Part shown: in pieces, positions 12,001 through 13,071 of the stretch
Layout: each line of letters starts with the position of its first letter
How positions within the stretch are numbered: position 1 is the first letter of the stretch
NCBI GenBank assembly: GCA_026770585.1
Contig: MU646338.1
Span: 244,307-257,479, forward strand
From: Baffinella frigidus
Taxonomy: Eukaryota; Cryptophyceae; Cryptomonadales; Baffinellaceae
DNA: 13,173 bases
Direction of reading: 5' to 3'
Made by a program: the position numbers and the translations under genes
The notes under the pieces: generated by a model
What the model was told of the DNA's origin: nothing
Databases searched by the model: none
What the model saw: only the letters and a program-made list of their open reading frames with translations

Positions 12001-12899
12001 GATGTGAAGGGTGTAGGGTGTGTGATGTAGGGTGTAGGGTGTAGGGTGTGCTGTTCAGGGTGTATGGTTCAGGGTATGTGGTTTAGGGTTTGAGGGGCAT
12101 GACGGAACTGAAGCTCTCCCACAAGGCTCTGAAACAGCTTCCGATGCAGTTTGGAAAGATGACGTCCCTCACGGTCAGTTCCTGGAACCGATCCTGTGGG
12201 GTGACCAAGCAAGGTCACACGTGGAAATTCTCGTCATGTTGATTATGTCATTCTTGCAGGAAACACGCTCAACGTCAGCGATTGGAGCCATTCCTAGGCG
12301 TAATAATGTTGTATGTGTACCATGCACTTTCAACAAGAGGAGCCTTATCCTTAAATCATTATTTGGACCTGGTATGGAGCAACACCCTCGCTGGGTGAGG
12401 TTCTGCACTACCCGCGCACGACAGCGACGTATTAATCCGGGGACATGTTTAATTTAACATAAAATGAATCTCTAATTGTTCATAGGAGTTGGACGAAGGT
12501 CAATTTGGGCCCTAATTAAATTTTAGGACCATAATCCGGGTTGATAGGCCATTTTCTTTGAAATTAATCATGTTTCAAAATGAGTATGGTGCCGTGGTGC
12601 AGAAGCGCACTTGAACCAACCCCCCAAGGAGTTTTCACTGGTCCATCATCTGGTGCGGAACCGCTCACAAAAAAGACGCTGCACATCTTCACACACATCA
12701 AATCAAATCCAACCGCAATATCCGATCGCCCGCGGTATACATTCTTGACCGAGTCCTACCCTCTGGGCAGAGTCTGGAGCTGGACAAGAACAAGCTGGAG
12801 TGGCTGCACAAGTCGATCGGGAACATGACGAACCTCACGCACCTCGGCCTGAGCTTCAACAACCTCGAGGACCTCCCCATTGAGTTCTTCGACCTTACT
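1..12899 (+). CDS. Multi-exon leucine-rich repeat protein gene (partial at both ends), 22 exons
   Basis: Twenty-two exons join through GT-AG introns into 740 in-frame codons: 1-29, 583-715, 1234-1323, 1791-1860, 2048-2202, 2419-2487, 3069-3203, 4045-4159, 4614-4695, 5453-5590, 6171-6288, 6492-6566, 7181-7279, 7666-7722, 8105-8194, 8607-8714, 9067-9141, 9560-9667, 10343-10504, 11381-11422, 11823-11963, 12771-12899. The product is almost entirely 23-residue LRRs (LxxLxLxxNxLxxLPxxI) of the Shoc2/PIRL type. Three interruptions near residues 100, 229 and 366 resemble the PPxE(I/V)...G...IL segment known after LRR blocks in Roco-like proteins. No signal peptide, transmembrane segment, kinase, GTPase or other catalytic domain is visible. 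The role is inferred to be protein-protein interaction, probably intracellular. The start codon and 5' end lie left of the window, and the 3' end probably lies to the right. The model is mine, from splice sites, frame and LRR periodicity; no transcript evidence was available. Confidence 0.85.
187..348 (+). pseudogene. Two ghost copies of the 3' end of exon 1
   Basis: Around 193-216 and 329-348 the bases AACATCGGCGGCAA and the following GA|GT donor recur, reading NIGGNE. The first is embedded in an open stretch from about 143 that looks LRR-like (LTSLTTFNIRHTRLKPL), but no AG dinucleotide exists in 61-184 to serve as its acceptor. A 33-bp satellite separates the copies. Confidence 0.55.
219..305 (+). 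repeat. 33-bp tandem repeat (about 2.6 copies) in intron 1
   Basis: Copies starting at 219 (shortened), 241 and 274 share CACTCTCTCTCTATCCCAGA, followed in the last two by ATGACACAAAA. It separates the two exon-1 ghosts. Confidence 0.85.
353..582 (+). repeat. C-rich degenerate telomere-like tract, 3' part of intron 1
   Basis: CCCTACACC, CCTCAACACC and CCAAACCC variants of a CCCTAAA-type repeat fill most of this stretch and supply the pyrimidine tract before exon 2. A small fragment at 505-525 (after GCAG) resembles the first bases of exon 2 and is a probable 5' ghost. All forward frames stay open here because of composition; I see no separate gene. Confidence 0.6.
583..715 (+). CDS. Exon 2, LRR, residues 10-54
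   Basis: The acceptor is CACCAG at 577-582 and the donor GTCACG at 716. The first base completes the codon left by exon 1; the rest reads ISLGPFATLYSGG, then LTNLDVSFNKIKEIP, ending in LKSLQ in phase 0. This start was chosen over the in-frame AG at 627-628 because only 583 fits the phase of exon 1 and extends the LRR. A fragment of its 5' side recurs upstream at 505-525. Confidence 0.75.
716..982 (+). other. 5' part of intron 2, no gene
   Basis: Short direct repeats (CACCTCGTG / CCACCTCGTG) at 781-820 are followed by C-rich telomere-like sequence to the ghost exon at 983. No coding similarity was seen. Confidence 0.6.
983..1057 (+). pseudogene. Ghost copy of exon 3 (5' 25 codons, donor lost)
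   Basis: After CCGCAG, 75 bases match exon 3 with very few differences and read MDNNEVHTIPDGLKRLKECD. The match stops five codons before the exon-3 donor and turns into an AT-rich minisatellite. The acceptor is intact but there is no donor at the expected position. Confidence 0.9.
1070..1216 (+). repeat. AT-rich minisatellite, unit near ATTCCTCCTATTCGTCCTAT
   Basis: Four to five diverged units of about 24 bp lie between the ghost and the real exon 3. Related sequence occurs inverted at about 2987-3010 and, more distantly, in intron 19 (10544-10584 and 10862-10902). Confidence 0.8.
1234..1323 (+). CDS. Exon 3, LRR, residues 55-84
   Basis: The acceptor ATCCAG ends at 1233 and the donor GTACCC starts at 1324, giving 30 codons in phase 0. 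It starts MDNNEVHTMPDGL and ends LTIDVQNLT; joined to exon 2 it completes LKSLQMDNNEV. A near-identical but donor-less copy lies at 983-1057. The loop between this exon's last LRR strand and the first of exon 4 is about ten residues shorter than the 23-residue norm, so a small exon in intron 3 could be missing from the model, although none is visible. Confidence 0.85.
1326..1658 (+). repeat. Degenerate telomere-like tract, intron 3
   Basis: Runs of CCCAAAC, CCCGAAAC and CCCTAAAC variants. At 1521-1533 GCAG followed by GTCCTCAAA resembles the acceptor and first three codons of exon 4 and then hits TAG, so it is a possible third, very short ghost. Confidence 0.7.
1659..1694 (+). pseudogene. Ghost copy of exon 4 (first 12 codons), in open frame with the real exon
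   Basis: After CTGCAG it reads VLKRLNLADMNL, identical in protein to the start of exon 4 at 1791. The frame stays open through 1695-1790, so use of this acceptor would add 44 codons rich in Thr, Pro, Asn and Gln. Confidence 0.88.
1791..1860 (+). CDS. Exon 4, LRR and start of first PPxE cap, residues 85-108
   Basis: The acceptor CCTCAG ends at 1790 and the donor GTACAC starts at 1861. It reads VLKRLNLADMNLSVAPPREI and ends in phase 1, with Gly108 split between exons 4 and 5. A ghost of its first 12 codons at 1659-1694 sits in the same open frame, so an alternative upstream acceptor at 1658 would lengthen this exon by exactly 44 codons. Confidence 0.85.
1873..2045 (+). repeat. Interstitial telomere-type (CCCTAAA)n array filling intron 4
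   Basis: About twenty near-perfect CCCTAAA units with CCCGAAA, ACTCTAA and CTGAACC variants, C-rich strand on the coding side. They fill the intron to within two bases of its acceptor. This is the best telomeric-type array in the window and corresponds to TTTAGGG on the other strand. Confidence 0.95.
2048..2202 (+). CDS. Exon 5, cap segment and LRR, residues 108-159
   Basis: The acceptor ACCAG lies at 2043-2047, directly after a (CCCTAAA)n array, and the donor GTGCGT starts at 2203. It completes the first cap (RGNETLVSFFKKLQ) and returns to LRR with LFLDGLGLRHFPEEI and LLTLSLANNNIT. No ghost copies were found in its flanking introns. Confidence 0.88.
2217..2405 (+). repeat. Degenerate telomere-like tract in intron 5
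   Basis: CCCTAAA, CCCTACA and CCCTGAA variants fill the intron between exons 5 and 6. No other content was seen. Confidence 0.85.
2419..2487 (+). CDS. Exon 6, one LRR, residues 160-182
   Basis: The acceptor AACACAG ends at 2418 and the donor GTCCAC starts at 2488. The exon is exactly 23 codons, one LRR period, from EVTQKITRLMDLEIL to KRNELQ, in phase 0 at both ends. No ghosts were found. Confidence 0.88.
2510..2566 (+). repeat. Short tandem CCCTACATGG / CTCAGAAAC repeat in intron 6
   Basis: CCCTACATGGCTCAGAAAC occurs twice with a shorter CCCTACATGG copy between. Short reading frames over it are by-products of the repeat. Confidence 0.8.
2664..2943 (+). pseudogene. Two ghost copies of the 5' side of exon 7
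   Basis: Ghost a, 2664-2715, follows GGCAG and reads ILPNMEKFEGLTELF. Ghost b, 2895-2943, reads ILPNMAKFDGLTEHFL. Both lose similarity midway through exon 7 and have no donor there. Ghost a keeps the GGCAG acceptor; in ghost b it is replaced by GGTAC. Confidence 0.88.
3069..3203 (+). CDS. Exon 7, two LRRs, residues 183-227
   Basis: The acceptor GGCAG ends at 3068 and the donor GTCCGA starts at 3204, giving 45 codons in phase 0. Visible LRR cores are LAELFLNNNSLTYLPPSIG and LEDLNILFNPLQ. The final NPLQ joins DPPLEV of exon 8 to form the second cap. Four partial copies flank it: two of the 5' side upstream and two of the 3' side downstream. Confidence 0.9.
3236..3332 (+). repeat. T-rich TTTATTG microsatellite in intron 7
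   Basis: Imperfect TTTATTG / TATTGTT units followed by TTTATT-rich sequence, strongly AT-rich against the surrounding DNA. It lies between exon 7 and the first 3' ghost. Confidence 0.9.
3337..3530 (+). pseudogene. Two ghost copies of the 3' end of exon 7 with donors
   Basis: 3337-3377 reads LEDLNILFKPLQ and 3494-3530 is a more diverged version. Each ends in CTCCAG|GTCCGTG, so the donor is kept while the 5' half and acceptor are missing. Confidence 0.88.
3570..3630. repeat. Perfect 22-bp inverted repeat (hairpin) in intron 7
   Basis: Arms 3570-3591 and 3609-3630 (core GTGCCAGCCCTGGATAACAC and its complement) are perfectly complementary around a 17-base loop. The right arm ends five bases before an exon-8 ghost. 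It could be a small inverted-repeat element or the product of an inverted duplication. Confidence 0.95.
3636..3989 (+). pseudogene. Four ghost copies of the 5' side of exon 8
   Basis: 3636-3689 reads DPPLEVTLRGRDTILEHL. 3856-3908, after TACAG, reads DPPLEVTLRGRETILEH. Two shorter copies at 3760-3780 and 3969-3989 keep only the first seven codons and both run into GCAGGGTA. All precede the real exon 8 at 4045. All lack its donor, and the longer copies lack its 3' half. Confidence 0.9.
4045..4159 (+). CDS. Exon 8, second PPxE cap, residues 228-266
   Basis: The acceptor TTACAG ends at 4044 and the donor GTCTGT starts at 4160; it ends in phase 1 with Gly266 split. It reads DPPLEVTLRGREAILEHL, then SKLEMREISFA. 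The NPLxxPPxEVxxxGxxxIL pattern is the segment that typically follows an LRR block in Roco-like proteins. Four ghost copies of its 5' side occupy intron 7. Confidence 0.88.
4160..4401 (+). other. 5' part of intron 8, T-rich, no gene
   Basis: Repeated short GCTGTTTT / CGCCGGA / CGCCAG words give a T-rich tract at 4186-4275, then TTTTGGGGTTTAG-like G-rich sequence. A stretch at 4310-4330 recurs in diverged form at 4556-4580, consistent with duplication of intron 8 together with the exon-9 ghost. Confidence 0.55.
4402..4432 (+). pseudogene. 31-nt mini-copy of exon 9 with both splice sites
   Basis: After GACAG it reads KYLSYVSEP plus split codons and runs directly into the exon-9 donor (TG|GTGCGG). 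It equals exon 9 minus 51 bp, with the junction at the TGGTGC word present at both ends of the missing segment. Length modulo 3 equals that of exon 9, so it is phase-compatible with exons 8 and 10 as a replacement. It may be a real mutually exclusive exon. Confidence 0.8.
4614..4695 (+). CDS. Exon 9, LRR, residues 266-293
   Basis: The acceptor CAACAG ends at 4613 and the donor GTGCGG starts at 4696; the split codon is completed by exon 10 as Trp293. It reads KYLSYFPEPWCNLPEHYM, then VTVDVSHN. TGGTGC occurs both inside the exon (4643-4648) and across the donor (4694-4699). Deletion between these repeats explains the 31-nt mini-copy at 4402-4432. Confidence 0.87.
4731..4911 (-). repeat. G-rich telomere-like array in intron 9, reversed orientation
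   Basis: GGGTTTA, GGGGTTT and GGGGTTC units with the G-rich strand on the coding side, opposite to nearly all other introns. The array has strong G-quadruplex potential in the transcript. It is followed at 4914-4940 by a third diverged copy of the intron-9 5' end (TTGCGGGCGTTGATTCG). Confidence 0.9.
5031..5212. repeat. TGTACA-rich 9-bp minisatellite in intron 9
   Basis: About twenty units of CTGTACAAC or CTGTACACC. Each carries the self-complementary TGTACA, so the tract reads similarly on both strands and stays open in several frames on both. Confidence 0.92.
5233..5290 (+). pseudogene. Ghost copy of the 5' side of exon 10
   Basis: After GTCGCAG it reads IVSFPEGISRLVSLIAFDA, matching the first 58 bases of exon 10, then breaks into a second TGTACA array. 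The acceptor is intact and there is no donor. Confidence 0.92.
5291..5420. repeat. Second, degenerate TGTACA / CTCTACAA minisatellite
   Basis: Units of CTGTACAAC grade into CTCTACAAC, CTCTACGAC and TTCCACAAC, ending 33 bases before exon 10. It looks like a decayed copy of the 5031-5212 array that was duplicated together with the ghost exon. Confidence 0.85.
5453..5590 (+). CDS. Exon 10, two LRRs, residues 294-339
   Basis: The acceptor CAACAG ends at 5452 and the donor GTTACG starts at 5591; Arg339 is split. It reads IASIPDGISRLVSL, then ASHNRLVSIPPAFG and LEDLSLSHN, which are classical LRR signatures. A copy of its first 58 bases lies upstream at 5233-5290 between two TGTACA-rich arrays. Confidence 0.92.
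5591..5720 (+). repeat. Repeated intron-10 donor region
   Basis: The exon-10 donor context (CACAACAG|GTTACGA) recurs twice in diverged form (CACATAAGGTTACGAG near 5610 and GCACAAGGTTGCGAG near 5640). These are very short 3' ghosts of exon 10 or a small local repeat. Confidence 0.6.
5753..5816. repeat. 23-bp direct repeat within a hairpin, intron 10
   Basis: ACCCTRATCGATCGCACGTG plus CGC repeats exactly at 5764-5786 and 5787-5809 (one base different) and contains the palindromes GATCGATC-like and GCACGTGC. The outer words CGCCTGTGCG (5753-5762) and CGCACAGGCG (5807-5816) are perfect inverted repeats. Confidence 0.85.
5861..6090 (+). pseudogene. Three ghost copies of the 5' side of exon 11
   Basis: 5934-5990, after CCACAG, reads LLFLPEELTRLDALDMLNV. 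6072-6090, after CGCACAG, reads LLFVP. 5861-5876 is the shortest, and its acceptor has become CACTG. Each is preceded by a TCATAACC...CTCAC stretch that also precedes the real exon 11. Confidence 0.88.
6000..6170 (+). repeat. 103-bp tandem unit of intron 10
   Basis: GCTTGGCATTTGAGCCATTT begins at 6000 and again at 6103, with TCATAACC at 6038 and 6141; an older partial copy starts at 5831. The unit comprises intron sequence plus an exon-11 start, so each duplication carried an acceptor with it. Confidence 0.85.
6171..6288 (+). CDS. Exon 11, LRR and third, degenerate cap, residues 340-378
   Basis: The acceptor TGCACAG ends at 6170 and the donor GTTCCC starts at 6289. It reads LLFVPEELTRLDALQLLN, then LGASPLDGILAEARGQ, the start of a PPxE-like cap in which the first Pro is Ser. 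Three truncated copies of its 5' end lie upstream in intron 10, within a 103-bp tandem unit. Confidence 0.87.
6370..6488 (+). repeat. Degenerate telomere-like tract in intron 11
   Basis: CCCGAAA, CCCGAAT and CCCAAAA variants precede the acceptor of exon 12. No other content was seen. Confidence 0.75.
6492..6566 (+). CDS. Exon 12, cap segment, residues 379-403
   Basis: The acceptor AAGCAG ends at 6491 and the donor GTATGC starts at 6567, giving 25 codons in phase 0. It reads VKYYCALVSGREDGIVNMP, then SLGLTS. Its place after the degenerate cap, before VPEDVL of exon 13, mirrors the re-entry into LRR seen in exon 5 (LGLRHFPEEI). No ghosts were found. Confidence 0.82.
6567..6880 (+). other. 5' part of intron 12, no gene
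   Basis: TTTTTACCGTCAGGG occurs twice (about 6616 and 6641, second copy one T shorter). The rest is mixed sequence without coding similarity. Confidence 0.6.
6881..6996 (+). repeat. CACCCCGATC minisatellite in intron 12
   Basis: Six to seven units of 14-17 bp built on AACTTCACCCCGATCY. Reading frames on both strands across it follow from the repeat. Confidence 0.88.
7045..7130 (+). pseudogene. Ghost copy of the 5' side of exon 13 plus core repeats
   Basis: After CATGCAG, 7045-7088 reads VPEEVLQWPGVAIV as in exon 13, then GCAGTGGCCGGGCG recurs at about 7091 and, diverged, at 7115. The acceptor is kept and the donor is absent. Confidence 0.88.
7181..7279 (+). CDS. Exon 13, LRR, residues 404-436
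   Basis: The acceptor GGCGCAG ends at 7180 and the donor GTGATT starts at 7280, giving 33 codons in phase 0. It reads VPEDVLQWPGVAIVEAKIIS, then SIIDLGLGLPPE. A copy of its first 44 bases lies at 7045-7088, followed by two more copies of its GCAGTGGCCGGGCG core. Confidence 0.85.
7280..7665 (+). other. Intron 13, no gene; short repeats near its 3' end
   Basis: From 7558 to 7652, GATTCTGATGGATCGTGGG-like words repeat four times with small changes. No ghost exon and no telomere-like repeat was recognised in this intron. Confidence 0.6.
7666..7722 (+). CDS. Exon 14, LRR, residues 437-455
   Basis: The acceptor CACCAG ends at 7665 and the donor GTGAGG starts at 7723, giving 19 codons in phase 0. 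It reads AHGFKDIETLVIDNNAFST. Joined to exons 13 and 15 it keeps the Asn-to-sixth-position spacing of the LRR. The acceptor is the least certain part. Confidence 0.8.
7747..7842 (+). repeat. Two-copy tandem repeat in intron 14
   Basis: GGGTTCCGGTTTGATWATACA followed by a stretch ending GATGTTTCTT or AATGTTTCTT occurs at 7747-7800 and 7801-7842, the second copy with an internal deletion. Confidence 0.85.
7983..8090. repeat. Four exact-length 27-bp repeats, each a small hairpin, before exon 15
   Basis: Units start at 7983, 8010, 8037 and 8064 with one or two differences each. Within a unit GTCAGT and ACTGAC can pair around AGCGAGAG (perfect in units 2 and 4). The array ends 14 bases before the exon-15 acceptor-exon border. 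Confidence 0.93.
8105..8194 (+). CDS. Exon 15, LRR, residues 456-485
   Basis: The acceptor GGCAG ends at 8104, 14 bases after a 4 x 27-bp array, and the donor GTCACC starts at 8195. Thirty codons in phase 0 read LDARFAKIETLQTLSM, then INNQVLTLCLEMVQ. Confidence 0.88.
8195..8475. other. 5' part of intron 15 with a 10-bp hairpin, no gene
   Basis: CACCGCGCCC (8269-8278) pairs perfectly with GGGCGCGGTG (8288-8297) around a nine-base loop. The rest is C-rich, then purine-rich (8400-8450), without coding similarity. Confidence 0.65.
8476..8570 (+). pseudogene. Ghost of exon 16 fused to a copy of intron 16
   Basis: After ATCAG, 8476-8504 reads MTQLGLSNE. Sequence from about 8520 to 8565 (TTGGTTGAGTGCGCTTTCCG and flanks) is similar to 8869-8914 in intron 16. 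So the duplicated unit included exon 16 and part of its downstream intron, and most of the exon copy was later deleted. Confidence 0.75.
8607..8714 (+). CDS. Exon 16, LRR, residues 486-521
   Basis: The acceptor AACAG ends at 8606 and the donor GTGTGC starts at 8715. Thirty-six codons in phase 0 read MTALTKLDLSLNLVRTFPDA, then LKHFSIAKCK. A short 5' copy (8476 onward) lies upstream and is followed by sequence homologous to intron 16. Confidence 0.9.
8923..9015 (+). repeat. Degenerate telomere-like tract in intron 16
   Basis: CCCTGAAA, ACCCGACA and CCCGAAA variants lie just before the CTCCAG acceptor at 9021. The 5' part of the intron (8715-8868) is T/C-rich and shows no gene or repeat I recognise. 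Confidence 0.8.
9067..9141 (+). CDS. Exon 17, LRR, residues 522-546 (alternative start 9022)
   Basis: The donor GTCTTT starts at 9142. Two in-frame acceptors exist: CTCCAG ending 9021 and ATCCAG ending 9066, exactly 15 codons apart. The downstream one joins AKCK of exon 16 to VREFPPSIGLLASLEF and gives a perfect 23-residue repeat, so it is preferred. The upstream one adds a stretch (NKKHLVELIHANHIQ) that looks LRR-like but puts two extra residues between the Asn and the Pro. Confidence 0.75.
9150..9430 (+). pseudogene. Two ghost copies of the 5' side of exon 18 with their C-rich intron ends
   Basis: After CCCCCAG, 9261-9305 reads ELCVGIGSCTAL and 9398-9426 reads ELCVEIGGL, both resembling EVCVEIGGCTAL of exon 18. 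Each is preceded by CCCGAAACACG...CACGA-type intron sequence as at the real exon (9463-9559), giving a tandem series with starts at 9261, 9398 and 9560. Confidence 0.88.
9560..9667 (+). CDS. Exon 18, LRR, residues 547-582
   Basis: The acceptor CCCCAG ends at 9559 and the donor GTTACA starts at 9668. Thirty-six codons in phase 0 read EVCVEIGGCTALTELHL, then SANFLKGIPREIGNLVNMK. Two 5' ghosts precede it and two 3' ghosts follow it. Confidence 0.92.
9668..10090 (+). repeat. Tandem unit of about 159 bp: exon-18 3' part plus intron 18 start, three copies
   Basis: The 3' end of exon 18 recurs at about 9767-9825 (with an in-frame TGA) and 9926-9985 (ANFLKDLPRDIRNF). Each has its GTTA donor and the CTCAGTCTRTTTGG...GAGAATRGYC intron segment. 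The ghosts have donors but no acceptor. Donor-to-donor spacing is 158 and 160 bp. Confidence 0.92.
10152..10230 (+). repeat. CGCGGTGTGGC short repeats in intron 18
   Basis: Four copies of CGCGGTGTGGC (10155, 10176, 10188, 10210), mostly followed by ACATCG. GC-rich, no coding meaning seen. Confidence 0.9.
10343..10504 (+). CDS. Exon 19, two-plus LRRs, residues 583-636
   Basis: The acceptor GTGCAG ends at 10342 and the donor GTGCGC starts at 10505. Fifty-four codons in phase 0 contain VVDLSKNQLVSIPSQFG, ITRLNLHENELIYVPPSLA and MRHLTLHTNA. It is the longest exon in the window. Three copies of its 3' part follow in intron 19. Confidence 0.93.
10544..10982 (+). pseudogene. Three ghost copies of the 3' side of exon 19, with a duplicated AT-rich insert
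   Basis: 10589-10657, 10733-10783 and 10907-10982 each copy the end of exon 19 (LIYVPP...WIGGM...LHTN) and keep the CG|GTGCGC donor. A 41-bp AT-rich stretch is identical at 10544-10584 and 10862-10902, just before the first and third ghosts. The first ghost has gained an AAACAG acceptor-like sequence at 10585 that would define a 72-nt, frame-preserving cassette, although mostly in the wrong LRR frame. Confidence 0.9.
11042..11280 (+). repeat. Three diverged tandem units in intron 19
   Basis: Units near 11042, 11117 and 11228 share CTCAACAGTTGCCT...ATACCCGMA...CTGYTTGGTGGACTCA. They are old, diverged and without a convincing reading frame. Confidence 0.75.
11296..11372 (+). repeat. CCCTGAA / CCCTGCA telomere-like tract before exon 20
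   Basis: About ten units of the variants CCCTGAA and CCCTGCA, C-rich on the coding strand, lead into the CGGCAG acceptor. Confidence 0.88.
11381..11422 (+). CDS. Exon 20, short LRR exon, residues 637-650
   Basis: The acceptor CGGCAG ends at 11380 and the donor GTAACG starts at 11423. Only 14 codons, IHVLPRAICKLVEL, but it bridges LHTNA of exon 19 and ETLDFGFN of exon 21 into one perfect LRR. Confidence 0.85.
11568..11776 (+). pseudogene. Two ghost copies of the 5' side of exon 21
   Basis: 11568-11589, after GCACAG, reads VTLDFDF then a stop. 11685-11776 reads ETLDFGFNDMDRLLPYV and stays similar to the Asn-rich LRR core before TAG; its acceptor base pair has changed from AG to AA. Shared GGGTTTAAACC intron sequence precedes both this ghost and the real exon. 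Confidence 0.9.
11823..11963 (+). CDS. Exon 21, two LRRs, residues 651-697
   Basis: The acceptor TCGCAG ends at 11822 and the donor GTCCGT starts at 11964. Forty-seven codons in phase 0 contain ETLDFGFNDMDRLLPYIG and MTELKLSNNALEELPMQFG. Two 5' ghosts precede it and one 3' ghost follows it. Confidence 0.92.
12008..12173 (+). pseudogene. G-rich GTGTAGG tract and a ghost of the 3' side of exon 21
   Basis: 12008-12092 carries TGTAGGG / TTCAGGG / TTTAGGG variants in G-rich orientation. 12095-12173 copies the 3' part of exon 21 (GMTELKLSHKALKQLP...GKMTSLT) and keeps the ACG|GTCAGT donor but no acceptor. Confidence 0.9.
12174..12770 (+). other. 3' part of intron 21, AT-richer insertion-like sequence, no recognisable gene
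   Basis: From about 12220 to 12580 the sequence becomes AT-rich and non-repetitive, unlike the rest of the window. Short reading frames on both strands show no domain I recognise. CACCC...GGGTG at 12382-12399 can form a small stem. An inserted, decayed element is possible, but I see no terminal repeats or target duplications. Confidence 0.5.
12771..12899 (+). CDS. Exon 22, two LRRs, residues 698-740 (splice end or terminal exon)
   Basis: The acceptor GGGCAG ends at 12770. Forty-three codons contain SLELDKNKLEWLHKSIG and LTHLGLSFNNLEDLPIEFF. I place a donor at 12900 (ACT|GTCCTC) because the LRR should continue and the following C-rich tract resembles other intron starts. It is the only confidently placed donor not preceded by G (exon 1 ends in A but is uncertain). 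If it is not used, the frame runs through a Pro-rich tail to TAG at 12948-12950 and the gene ends here. Confidence 0.8.
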
Positions 12900-13020
12900 G
12901 TCCTCCCCCCACCACGCCCCCCCTCCCCACCCCTTCACACCAATCATTAGCTCGCTGCTGTTCCCCCCCTCTCTCCCCCTCTCGACTATAACCTAGAAAT
13001 CAAGAATCCGTTGGTCTCAT

Positions 13021-13049
13021 GGCACTGTTAGGTTCGACCTAACGGTGCC
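13021..13049. repeat. 13-bp stem hairpin with TCG loop
   Basis: GGCACTGTTAGGT (13021-13033) and ACCTAACGGTGCC (13037-13049) pair with one G-T wobble. Weaker outer pairing (TGGTCTC near 13013 with GAG..ACCA near 13053) could lengthen it. Confidence 0.9.
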
Positions 13050-13071
13050 TCCCGAGAAACCAGAGTTTATA

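Noticed and set aside
13010-13062. tRNA gene suggested by GGTTCGACC
   Set aside because: Only one strong stem-loop is present; no cloverleaf, anticodon arm or 7-bp acceptor stem of correct spacing can be drawn.
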